The notes under the pieces were generated by a model. The model was not told the origin of the DNA and did not search any database. It saw nothing but the letters and a program-made list of their open reading frames with translations. 64,000 nucleotides of DNA from Erythroxylum novogranatense. Taxonomy: Eukaryota > Streptophyta > Magnoliopsida > Malpighiales > Erythroxylaceae. Both the position numbers and the translations under genes were made by a program. Where the stretch lies: NCBI GenBank assembly GCA_029891385.1, contig CM057232.1, forward strand, positions 69,155,824-69,219,823. The letters are read 5' to 3'. Below, one piece after another: positions 34,400-46,700 of the stretch; within the stretch, counting starts at the first letter, position 1; each line of letters begins with the position of its first letter.

Positions 34400-34740
34400 G
34401 CCTCAGGCTCAATGTTCAATGAGCCCTATATGGGACAGATTTACAATGAGCCTATATGAGACGATTTACAATGAGCCCCAAGTGGGACGAGTTATCAATG
34501 AGCCCGATATCCAATGGATACAGGACAATTTAGGCACTCGATCACAACGAAGAAATAAATGGAAATTGGGTCTCATGAACATATGTATGCATGATATGAC
34601 TGATTTAATTGCACTGAATGGGAATGTGAACTTGCATTGAATGGGAATGTGAACTTGCATTGAACGGGAATATGAATTGTATTGAATGGGCATATGGAAT
34701 TGTATTGCATGGGCATGTGAAATTATGTTGGAAAGTAAAT
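34400..34740. repeat. Two short minisatellites in the LTR
   Basis: At 34410-34505 a 26-27-bp unit (caatgagccctatatgggac and variants) occurs about four times. At 34612-34735 a 23-24-bp unit (gcattgaatgggaatgtgaa and variants) occurs five or six times. Both also appear in the 3' LTR at 46840-47160. They keep open frames on the minus strand that are only repeat translations. Confidence 0.8.
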
Positions 34741-35588
34741 TGTATGTGCATTGCATAAGGATTATATGAATGATACAGTGTATAGAGCATGAAACAATAT
34801 GCTTATGTGAAGTGATTGATCACATGTATGTGATATAATATGGCTACTCATGCAATGATGCAAATGACATGGATCGAATAAGAGTGAATGTGAAATGATT
34901 GATCGAATATATATGTGATGCCATATGTTGATAATGAGTCACATTATTTGAATTATATGTTGGGTGACTGGGTGAACCATCGATGATGGTCACTCACTGA
35001 GTTCGCAAAACTCACCCAAAATTTGCATCGATGTTTTTTAGGATTCAGAAGAGTACCCCGTTCTACAACGGGAGTAGACTTATTACGCACAGAGGAAAGT
35101 TAGGAGTCGGGATCAGTTCGTGTCTGCATTAGGATATGTCTTATTTCTGTATCGCATGTATTCATCGAATTCTGTACAGTGTATAATTGAATGTTTCGGT
35201 GTAATAAGTTACAAAGTATGGGAATTTTAGAAATGTGAATATGAATGTGTATATTGATTGCCAATTGGAAGTGATTATATGTGTTTTGTGTTTTGAAATG
35301 GGCCCTAATGGCCCAGAGCAGACTGTTTTGTTATTGAAAAAGGGTTAAAAATGGAAATGGGCCCAAATTGACTATTGAAATGGTATCGATGGTACTGTTT
35401 TGAAAACAAGTTTATTTATCGCGACTGTTAACTTTATATGGCCCACATTGGAATGTGAGTGTTTTAGAAAAAAATTATACCGGTTTATGGGTGATTGATT
35501 GTTCTAGCATGCTACCTTCGCGGGCACGGACTCGGATATCACCGTCGATGTCGGGTTCGGGTCATGCGAAAGTGGGATGCTACATATG

Positions 35589-35600
35589 TGGTATTAGAGC
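35589..35600 (+). other. Primer-binding site of the LARD
   Basis: TGGTATTAGAGC, four bases after the 5' LTR, differs by one base from TGGTATCAGAGC, the site for initiator tRNA-Met. Confidence 0.85.
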
Positions 35601-35979
35601 GCTAGAAGTACAATCTTATGGGCGTTTTCTGAAATGTGGTCAAGTGACATGCATTTAAGTCATGTTAAGCAGATAGTAGTAACTGATCCCCAGTCGAGTC
35701 TATGAGTCACACGCATGAGCATGTGTCTAGTGTTAATAGTGAGAAAGTGATGTAAGTGATGACATGACAATTAATGTGAGAAAATGGAGGTGAATTGTGT
35801 TTGATTAGATATGATATGACAGGAAGTTAGCATCACTGTATTCTGGAATATGATTTCACTGCCATACTAGGACAAGTGAGGTGTGTATGGAAGGGTATCA
35901 ACTTGATAGAATGAGTGTGTGAGTATAAAGTGGTTGATATTCAGTAATAAGGTATGAAATGTAAAATAAGGGTAGTGAG

Positions 35980-38900
35980 TAGGGGTGAGCATTATTCGGG
36001 CCGGCTCGATTACCCGACCCGGCCCGGCTCGAATTAATTCAGGTCATAAATTGGTGAAGTTCGGGTAAGTCGGGCTGGCCCGAAGATTACCCGACTTATG
36101 TTCGGGCCTAGTCGGGTTGGTATAAAAAAACTTCGGGTAATCGGGTTACCCGAAGTAGTCTCTCCATTCTCCCCGAATTAGTGTTAGCGGCAGGCGTACC
36201 CGAATTAGGTTGTAAGTTTACTGAATGTTGAAAAATTAAATCTATCTACCCAACCCACTGCCGCTAACACTAAGCCACGAACTCATTATCGGCTACGCCT
36301 ATCGCTCTTCCTCACTGTCACTGCTCACCTCACGGTCGTCGGAGTCGCTCGCTCTTGCTCACTGATCCACTCCATTCCTCACTCTTGCTCACTGCTCACG
36401 GTCGTCGATCACGGTACTAACTACTAAGGAGTCATTTTCTCTTCTAAATTCTTGTTCTTCTTTGTTCCTGGTTCTCGGTCGTCGTCGGTCACGCCGTCAC
36501 CCTACGATTTTCTTTTAGTTATTTTCTTCTAACTGTTTCTTCTCACTTCTCGGATCTCGGTTCTCTGTTCTCGCCTTGCTCACGGTAAAGGGAAACATCA
36601 TACACGTTTGAGAGTGCTCACTGCTCACGGTAAGGACTCCTTTTCTCTATCTTCTTGTTCTTCTTTGTTCTCTCAAATCAACATTCTTGTTCTTCTCTGC
36701 GATTTGCCGATTTCTAGGGTACTCTTTTGAGTATTTTTTCTTCTTCTTTGTGATGTTGTGCCATTCATTGCGTTGCTTTTGATGGGTCTCTGTGTACCTG
36801 CATTTTGCTTTGTGTTGTGAATTTGTGATTTATGAAAGCTTTTGGATTGAACTTGGACGTTAGGTGTTGCGTTTTTGATCTTATTTCCATTCTCATACTA
36901 CACAAATGGAGTTAGGGTGCGGGGTGCCTATTGCCTAAGATTGTCTTCAGTATTCTCATGTGGCAATTTTCTTTGTTTTGAATCTTTTGATATATTCTTA
37001 ATATCCTTGTCCATATTTTTGAAGGATTCTTGACGATGAACATATCGAGATATGTTGGAGTATCATTCTATTAGGGGTCTTTATTGAGTTTATTCAACAA
37101 AGGTACTAAGCTTTAGATTTGTGTGAATACTGAATTGTGCTAATTGCTAAGCAGAATATTAAAGTAAGGGTGATGAAATGGTCTTATACCCTTGTTGGTT
37201 CAATTACCTCTCTTCCCTTGAAATTATTAAAGTAAGGGTGATGAAGTAGACTTGTTTTCTTTTAATTTTAATAGTTAATATGGTATACCAAAAGTTCCTG
37301 AATTAGAAATTTAGAACCTTTTCAGTAAACCATTTTTCCTTAAAAAAATGTAGAATAGGATTGGAACTAGATAAACTCAATCATAATGAAGTGCCTTTCT
37401 AGATTAAGTTTCATTAAGTTACCTTAAATTCTTAGAGTATAGAGAGACTAAGTCATTTAATAAGTGCAATAGGTAGACTAATATGTATGGGTGAGAAAAT
37501 AAATTTTCTTAATAAATTAGTTTAGGGTGAGTTGTTAATTAGTTATAATGTATTAGTAATGTAAATGGCTAGGAACTTATGAGTTAAAAGATTAATGCAT
37601 GATAAGTAAGTGGCTTATATTTTAAAATTGTTATCATGTTATGCATAAACTTTTCAAGTTTTAAAACATTTGTAACAAATTTGGATAACAAAATTAAGAT
37701 CACTTTTCTATTTCATTTAAAAGGTATTATACATTTTATCATTAACTTAAAATGAGATATTGAAGTCTAAACTTTAGATTCACATTGTTGTTCAAAAGAT
37801 TATAAATGACAGTTTTTAATTACAACAACATGTAAGCTAATTAAGTCTACACTTTATAGATGTTTTGATTCTAATTGAAGATATGCTTTGATTCTGATTT
37901 GCTTCCTCTTGATTAACCAATGATGTGATATGGCTTTTCTTTTTATCTTAGATTCTTTCCTCAATCCCTTAAATAAACTTTTGAGATTCATCTTTGAAGT
38001 GAGTTAATTATAAATTGACTTCTGATCTTGAATGTTGGGTTTGTTTTTTCTTGTTTTTAGATGGAACAAGGAGGGTCGGATAATCCAGTGATTCCAATCA
38101 ACGTCGAGTCTCCGAATGAAGAGGCTAGAGACACCTCTGGAAAAGAGATGCCTCAGCCCACTAGCACCAAAGCGAAAGGCTATAACAAAAGATCCGAGGT
38201 ATGGCATCATTTCTTGCATTTGTGGTGAAGATGGACGTAGAAAAGGTAGATGCAATTATTGTGGTAAAGAGTATGCTGTTGATTCAAAAACTATAGGTAC
38301 TCGTCCACTTATTTATCACATGAATCATTGCACAATGACCCCCTTCTTAGATCCTAGTCAACGTGAAGTTAATGTAGTTAAGGGTGAGGGGGGTAGTCAA
38401 AATATTATGACAGCTTGGAAGTTTGATCAAAATGTAGCTAGGGAGGCTTTGACGTATATGATTGTATTAGACGAACTCCTTTCAAATTTGTAGAGAACGA
38501 GGCTTTAGACATTTTATGTCTAAAGTTCAACCAAAGTTCGTTTTCCATCCCGATTCTTGTGTCAGGGACGACTTCCAACTCTACACAAATGAGAGGAATA
38601 AGTTGAAGCAATTGTTATGAACTCCACCCATAGGGTTTGTCGACAACGGATACATGGACTTCTTTGCAAAGAATCAATTATATGTGTTTAACTGTACATT
38701 TTATTGATAATGATTGGAAATTGAACAAGAGGATCATTAACTTTTGCCTATTGATAGTCATAAGGGTGAGGCCATTGGTATGGCGGTTGAGAGGTGTTTG
38801 ATTGAATGGGGCATTGATAACGTGTTAACGATGACTGTTGACAATGCTAGCTCGAATGATACTGCCATTGCATATTTGAAAAAAAGGTTTAGCACTAGGA

Positions 38901-40679
38901 AAAATAGTGTTATTCGATGTGAACACTTTCATGTTAGGTGTGTTGCTCATATAATTAATTTGGTGGTTGGTGATGGTTTAAGTGAAGTTTCTAGCTCAAT
39001 TATGCGAATTCGAGCTGCTGTTAGGTTTGTTAGACAATCCCCTGCTAGGTTGAAAAGGTTTAACGAGGCAATTGTGATGGAGATGATTAATTGTAAAAAG
39101 TCGGTGTGTTTAGATGTTTCAACTAGATGGAATTCGACTTATTTGATGCTTGATGTTGCCCAAAAATTTGAAAAAGCTTTTGAGAGATTTGAAATTCTTG
39201 ATCCTAGTTTTAAGAGTGAGATGGAAGGTGATATAGGAGTTCCCACTTGTAATGATTGGGAGGTTGCTAGAAGATTAACATTGTTCTTGAAGCAATTTTA
39301 TGAGTTGACTTTGAGAGTTTGGGCTCTTATTATGTGACTTCAAATACTTATTTTAGTGAAATAAATCGATGGCTAGTAATTTAGATCAAATGATAAACAA
39401 CAATGATCTTGAATTGAGTTTGATGGCAAGCAATATGAAAAGGAAATTTGACAAGTATTGGGGAAATATTGAGAAGGCCAATATGTTCATTTATATTGCT
39501 GCTATTCTTGATCCTCGATCTAAATTAGAGTATGTGGAATTTGCTTTTCAGAACTTTATAATGGTGAGGATATTTCACGATGTGTCATAAGGTGAGAGAT
39601 ACTTTGTTTGCCATGTTTAATGAGTATAAATGCATGTTATCACCAAACTAGCCAATCATTTGAGAGAGGCAATCTTGAAGCAATTTAGATAAGGATAGTG
39701 AACCATTTGAGACTATGGAATCCAAATTTAAGAAATTCAAGAGTGCAACGGAGGTTGGGATACACGATCGAAATTAGATAAGTATTTGGGTGAAGGGCCA
39801 GAAGCGGATTGTGAAAACTTTAATATACTTGGATGGTGGAAAATTAATGGAGCAAGGTTTCCTACACTTGCTATCATGGCTCGTGATGTTCTAGCAATCC
39901 TATCTCAACCGTGTCTTGGAGAGTGCTTTTAGCACGGGAGGAGGGTTCTTGATGCATTTAGAGCTCATTGACTCTAAAATTGTTCAAGCACTCATATGTG
40001 GGCAGGATTGGATTAGAGCTTGGTGACTCGTCACGAGATCAAAATTGAGGAGGATTTGGAGGACTTAGAGCGTTTGGAAAATGGTAAATTTTTATAGCTT
40101 TATTATTTAATATTTCAATTTGTTATACATTGTGATATTTTGCATGATTGATTGATTCTCGATTTATGTTCTTTTAATGTAGAATTGTCACAAATTTCGT
40201 GGATCCTAAATTACCAAGTTTGATGACTTTCATGATTTACCGAGACTCCATCGATAGCGTGACAAAGTCGAGAACAAACACTCGGTTTAATTTACGTGCT
40301 ACTTTTCATGACTGTTTTTTCTTGTAGAATTAACAATCAAATTATGCTAGTCAATTGTAATATTTGCATTTGGACTCTTTATTTTTATATTATTTCGGGT
40401 AACTCAAAATTTTCGAGCTAGATACGTTCGGGTTACTAAAATTTGGGTTCGGGCCAAAAATTCGGGTTATTAAAAATTCAGTTGGTAGGGTTAGTTCGAT
40501 TTTGGGTTGGTGACAATTGGGTATTGACAACTTGGTTCGGTAGGGTTACTTTAATCTTAGTTCAATGACAAATTTGAACTACTAAAATTTCGGGTTGGTA
40601 GGGTAATATATAAAAATTGATAATTAGACTGGCGAAAAAGTGAAAATTCGCCCGAATTACATCTTAATGCTCACCCCTA
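35980..40679 (+). mobile_element. Complete hAT DNA transposon nested in the LARD
   Basis: Terminal inverted repeats TAGGGGTGAGCATTA match perfectly over 15 bases. The flanking octamers gtagtgag at 35972-35979 and 40680-40687 are an exact 8-bp target duplication, the hAT signature. Subterminal regions at both ends are rich in cccgaa/ttcggg repeats. One forms a near-perfect hairpin at about 36131-36156 (cttcgggta ... tacccgaag). Inside is one transposase gene on the plus strand, now broken. About 2 kb of leader precedes it. Length is 4700 bp. Confidence 0.95.
38061..40095 (+). pseudogene. hAT transposase with BED zinc finger, frameshifted
   Basis: Begins ATG at 38061 right after a tttttag acceptor-like site (MEQGGSDNPVIPINVE). 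A frameshift near 38205-38230 falls inside the BED finger, whose remainder reads DGRRKGRCNYCGKEYAVDSK and YHMNHC. After stops and shifts at 38490-38740 an intact 197-residue frame (38744-39337) gives the catalytic core: MTVDNASSNDTAI, CEHFHVRCVAHIINLVV and DVSTRWNSTYLML. Another frame (39369-39590) has FDKYWGNIEKANMFIYIAAI LDPRSK-like text. The C-terminal dimerisation region (about 39880-40010: RVLDAFRAH, WAGLD in shifted frames) closes it. It belongs to the Ac-like plant hAT group. With at least four disruptions it cannot be active. Confidence 0.88.
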
Positions 40680-40687
40680 GTAGTGAG

Positions 40688-43600
40688 TTTGACAAAGGAA
40701 ATGATGAGAATTGGGGACTTCATGAAATTAAATTGATTTTGAGTTGTCATGGAATGGTTTAATGTTTGAAGTGTGAATTTGAGAAGTTTATGGGAAGAAA
40801 TCATAAGAGAATAAGTGTAGGAAGTTTGGAAAAGGTTTGAAAAGGAAAAGGGGTGTGAAAGATAGATGTCCGTCAAACGGACATGGAGGTCCATTTAACG
40901 GACTTTCTCAGGTAAAAGGAGGCAGTTTGGTTGAATCATGTTCACTCACAGGACAATTTCGGAAAGTTGCAATTTTGACTATTTTGGAGATAGAACTTTG
41001 CATAGATATGTATATTATTGTTGGGGATTGATAAGGGAAAGCAATGACATGGTAGAACTGGCACGATTGAACGTGCATAAACAAAGTTGATTGAAAACAA
41101 AATGTTCCGTGATTCAGCAAGGATGAAATTGGATTTGGGATGATATGAGTTTATGGTTTAGTGAGATAATATGATTATCCCTCTATGATTCTAAATTGAT
41201 TATGAACCTATATCGGTATGTTGGGTATTGAAAGGTGAGATGAAAATAATGGGAGATGAAGAAATTGTTAAGGATTAATTGATTTGTTTGTAAGTGTATA
41301 TTTGATCATGATAAGTGACATTCTTAAGCATAAGTATATTATCTTTGAGGAGATGATACAAGAAGGAATTGGTGACTTATTGAATAAGTGCTTGTTAATG
41401 CCTATCAATTAAAGTCTCAAAAGTGCAACGTGAAAGTGTTTATAGTTATCCATTGGAAATGCATTGAGAGTAATAATGATGTTACCAAACATGATTAATG
41501 AAGGAAAAAGAAAAAGGATATGATCATGGCAGAACCTCGATCATGAATAGGCACAAAAAGGAGAAATGTGTGTTTTACTATTTGGTGAGTTGTCTTAATT
41601 ACGTCTTTTGGAAAGATGTAAGGATTTGATGGTAAATACCAAGGTATTGGAGTAAAGCATTTGAGTAATGCTGGAATAAGCCTTATTAAAAAGGGATGTT
41701 CTGGTTATATAGGTTATGATTTAAATTGATTGTAGTGAGATATATAAATGGTTGAAATTGATTTTCTTGAAGTATTAGATTGACTGCTATGTGATTAAGG
41801 AAAATAGTTGATTGATACAGATTCCATGAGTGGTATCAAAGAATGTAACAGGAAATCTTCTTTCCATGAAGCATTTCCCTAAATGGAGTTAACTTGATCG
41901 GATGATTTTGAATTGAGACGATGCAATGGAGGGGCAAACTAAGGAATACAAAATGAATTAAAGTGATTTTTTTGGAGTCCCAATCTTTACGAAGATTCAA
42001 GTGTAAGGAGTAGGAAATGCTACTAAGAAAGCAGGTATTGTGTTTGATGTAAAGTGGCCGGCGGTGGAACTATGGAAAAAGTGAGGAGACATAAATTGTT
42101 AAAATGAGGAGAATACAGGTTCATTATTCTGTGTAAATATACTTTGGAGAGACAAATTAGGTATGACGAATGTGTTAGTAGCCCAAAAATTAAAGATTGT
42201 GGAGAAAGTGATAAGAATAAACAAATGTTAGCACACGTCAACGTGAAATTAAAAGGAAATAGAACGAATTGAGAAAATCATCGAGAATAAAAAGTCAAAT
42301 TGGGAAATAGTGAAAATATCATGAGAAACTAGTGTTGTCTTGAGGAATCAAAGTTTTAAGAAAGAAAAGGGCACAAATCATGGGTATGAGAAGGTCAATG
42401 CTCCGACAGCATTATGGGAGTAACCTATAACCACCGATTTTGAGTGTATTTGAAAGTAACAAGAACTATTTGATTACGTGAAAGGGGGTTACACATCAAA
42501 ATGGTGTAAACGGTTATGTGCTGAGTTTCATCGAGTGAATTCAAATTTGATCGAATAAAAGGTGAAGTATGGTATAGTTGGACATGGCACAATGGGAGAC
42601 TCAAAGAAAAGTAAAGGCGATGAGAGCGTGAATGCATCATAGGTACAGTGAAACATTATGAAGTTGATTAGGAATTATTACTTGATGAGGCAATTGTGGG
42701 ATTTGGAAGACAATTGAAAATGAGACAATGACTAAGGTTACTAAAAGATGTTGATTTAGCAAATGTGTGTTGCTCCGTAAGCGAGTGTTGTAAAGTAATA
42801 CAGTGAAGAGACAATTCCATAGCAGTGTATCACAAGTGTTGATATTGAGGCCGCCAATTTGGGTGCAATAAAAAGCATAGATCGATGAGTTAAACTTTGA
42901 GTATAGCAAAGTATTGTGAACTGATGCATGAAGATCAGCTTCATATGTAAAGAAAGCCCAAGTTGGAATGTGTAAATTGCTCATTGAGCAATTGAAAATG
43001 AATCTGAGTTTGAGTTTGATTGAAAATTGATAACATGTGAATAAAATAAAAAGGATGGGTATTCAATAAAAATGATGATTGAGCAAAGAGACCACTGGAG
43101 AAAGCAAGTCCCACTTAAGCTAGACATCCCAGCAAGAATATTGTTGGTGGCGTAAAACGACAAAAAAGGAGTCGTTCCCTCTTGCATTGAAATAAAGAGG
43201 TCCTAAAAATGATAAAAGGCCAAAGATGCGGTTAATAAGCGAAAGGAAAGAAATGAATGGGTGGATCATTATTGAAGATATATAATATGCACTAAAGAGT
43301 TGTGAACTTGCAAGTGAAAGATGCAATGTCTCTAAGAGTATCACCTTGCCAAGGTGTACTCGGGTTACGAAAAAGGAAGAGTTAAGCTTGATATGACATG
43401 ATCTGAATGAAATTATTCTTTATTGATGTTCGGATTCATACAGTATTTCCTAGATACCATTCGAAAATGTCACTGTGACCTGGTAGTTGTTTAAAGTGGA
43501 ATTGGAAGTGATCTAAATGAATATGGGGAAACAATTAGATATTGTGATATATATGAAGAAATGAGCATAGGAGTGATTGATTTCATTGACAATAGTTAAT

Positions 43601-43708
43601 TGGGAGATTGAATGGGACATCGAGAAGTGATTGAGGAACTAAGCCCCCTACCTCCCTGATTAATTGAATATAAATTTCGAGGACGAAATTTCTTAAGGAG
43701 GAGAGAAT
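40688..43708 (+). other. Right part of the LARD interior, non-coding
   Basis: Three kilobases with only short chance frames on the minus strand. A palindrome pair recurs at 40868-40882 and 40889-40903, again 21 bp apart. The last bases read aggaggagagaat (43696-43708), the polypurine tract. Nothing here resembles gag or pol. Confidence 0.75.
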
Positions 43709-46700
43709 TGTAATATCCTGATCCCCCTACGAAGGGCTAGACCCCCTAAAAATTTGAAGAGGGTATGAAAATCGTGTGTCCGTCAAACGGACATAGGAGT
43801 CCGTTTAACGAACAACTTCGGGTGAATTGGAACACTTTGAATGGCTCATGTCCGTTTAACGGACATGCAGGTCCATTTAACGGACATCCACGGGGCAATT
43901 TGAGTCAATCATATTTGTGATCGTTTTAAATTTGGTACTTGTGGTCTTAAGTGAGATTTTGATAAAAATGCATCATATTTGAATAGACATTGATGAATTG
44001 AATTTTTGCACACATTAAAATCATTGACCATGCACTCAATTGACATTTTCCGGGTATAATTGGTAATAAATGAGATTGCTTTGAGATTTGTAAGTTGGGA
44101 TTAGTGAAAATTGATTTGGACAATGAAATTGTTAATTTTGTATTTTTGGAGAATTTAAGAAAAATTTTTCTAAAATTTTTGGGATAATTTTTCAGACTGG
44201 GAAAAATGTCGAGTGACAGATAAATTGATAAATGGTAGTAGAATTTATGATCAACTAGCATTGGAATATTAAATACAAGACTTAAGGAATTAGTGACAAG
44301 TGTACTTTATTGAGAATTGGGTTTGGAAGGACATTTATAAGACAAATGAATGAAAAATTGACAAGTGGCAAGTGACATGTGCCACTTGCCAAGCCATGCC
44401 ACCTAACCCCTTTTGAAGTACCTTCTCGACTCTTTTATAAGTGTGTCCCACGACACTCTCTTTCATTTGGCCTCCCAAGTTGTGTTTTGTTCTTGCTTTT
44501 TCTCTCCATTTTCGTGACTTCCATTCCTCTCTTCATCTCCTCCATGACTTGGTGATCTTTTGTGTAAAACCTTGCTCCATCTCTACCATCTTGTTGTTCC
44601 TTCAAGTTGGTCTAAGGAAAAACCTAGCTTAACCTCCTAGAAGATGGAGATCATGGAGAGGATAGAACTAGGGTTACATGGAGATTTTGAAAAAATTGAA
44701 GGAAAATCAAGTAAGTTTAGTGTTATATGGCATGAATATGGTTAATTGAAGCTTGCATGATGAGGGTTTGATGAATTGATTTGTGTTTTGCAAGGTTTAT
44801 GTATATATATATTGAGTGATGTCAATTCATGTTCATACCTTGTTTTTATATGTAGAAGATGAGTAATAATTTCATGTAAGAGTATGGAGAGGTTTAGTGA
44901 TTGAATGGATTTCAAAGGAGGGATTGAATGAGGGTAGAACTTGCTTGTGAATGGAATGGATATGCCTTGTTTTTAGTTAGTGATAAATGATAAATTATGA
45001 ATTGCTTGTGAGTGATATCCTGAGTTGAATGGAGTAGTGAATGAAGGGAGAAGGAATGGAGGTATTGATCTAGGCTTAAGATGGATTGGATGAGTTAAAT
45101 GGAAAAAAATGAACATGTGCAAAATCTGGAAATTTGAAATGGTTTGAGCTTTGGAGTGTACTCTAATTGGATAGTCATAATTGATTGAAAAATTGTCTAA
45201 ATGAGTTGAAATTTGGCTTAAATGAAACTAGGGATCATTGGCTACAAATTTTATGAAGCTATTGATTGTGAAAGTGGTCTTGGAGAGTCACATATGTTGG
45301 TATGAAGTTAGGAACTTAAGTGTTGAAGTTGTTGAGAATAAAGGTATATGCTTGTGTTTCATGTCAAGTGTTTATGATCAATAATGGGATATCATTTGTA
45401 TATGGATGATGTAAAGTTCAAAGGGAATTAGCATATTGATCATTGATGAGTATTGCAGTAGAAATGACGGGCTAAGTATGAGAAATTGGGTGTTGGAAGT
45501 GAAGAGTTAAAAATCTGGAAAATCTCAAAACTCAATTGAACATACTTTAGTGCAAGAAGCATAACTTTTTGTGTAGAACTCGAAATGAGATGATCTATAC
45601 ATGGATTTGATAGTAGACTTCGAGATCTACAACTTCTATTTCAGGAAACTTTTCGAAATTCTGATGTTTTGAGGGTCGAATTTTCAAAGTGGTATAGGTG
45701 ACCCGTATCAGTCCGTTAAACGGACATGCAAGTCCGTTTAACGGACATTCACTGGACAAATGATACTAATTAAGCCTCAAATGGGTTTTAAAGTGAACCT
45801 AGAATGATCCTTGGTTTATGGGACTAATATATGAAAGGTTTGAAGTGAAATTGAAGGTTAAAACTTAGAGAATAAATGGATGAAATCAAAGTGTCAAATG
45901 CATAAGTGGATTGGAGATGAAAATGTTTATAGATTTGTAATACTATTCAAGGAAGGTAAGTAATAGGTGTTCAATGATTATTTATGGAAGGAAATTGGAT
46001 CTTATGTGATCATATGGGATTGGAAAATGAATGACGGAAAATTTAATTATGATACAAATGGGCAAATGTTCTTGAGATACAAGCTTATGGATATGTTAGA
46101 CTCTTAAGGAGTCAAATGTGCATTTATTTAACATGATCATATGAAAATGAAGTGTAAAACTTAGACTATTGAATTATGATTAGAGAATGGGCATACAGTG
46201 TGAGTGTATAGTAAATACCCGGGATTGTCATTGAGCATGCATGATATATTGCACATATACACTTGTGAAAATGGGATGGCTATACAATTGTGCTTTTGTT
46301 AATGTGTGTGCAAATTGTGTTTTGTATATGGATGATACAGGATAGAACATCCTCATCCAGAAATTTCTGGATCATCAAAGCAAATGCTAACTGGAGCGTA
46401 CTGTGAGTAGACCTAGATGGTCTTATTTATTAGTTTATTGTTTTTGTTATAAATTGAATGAGCATGGATTGATTTTATTGATTGCGAGTGAATATGGGTT
46501 CCGGACAGGAGGTCCGATGATTGTATACCGGTAAGTGTGATATTGAAGTGTTACTTGAATGTGAACTAGCCGAACTAAGTGTATTGAAGTGATTAAGTGT
46601 TTCTGCATATGCATACAAGTGAAAATGTGATTTTGCAACTATATGTTGAATGTCGGACTATAGTCTGATGATTCATTGATTGTGATTGAACAAGTGCATA

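Larger units (their letters stand above)
31304..35584 (+). repeat. 5' LTR of the LARD
   Basis: Near-identical to 43709-48005. It differs by a missing 21-bp palindrome unit near 31460, scattered substitutions, and a cluster of indels at 35020-35130. It holds palindrome pairs, a promoter at about 32006, a splice-donor-like caagtaagttt at 32282 and short minisatellites at 34400-34740. The 63-codon open frame at 32014-32205 has an exact twin in the other LTR, but starts with GTG and overlaps the expected transcription start. Confidence 0.95.

Noticed and set aside
34466..34790. His/Gln-rich minus-strand frames in the LARD LTRs
   Set aside because: Translation of 23-27-bp minisatellite units.
36000..36170. 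GC-rich cccgaa/ttcggg region as a CpG island promoter
   Set aside because: Explained as subterminal repeats at the left end of the hAT transposon; the right end has matching motifs.
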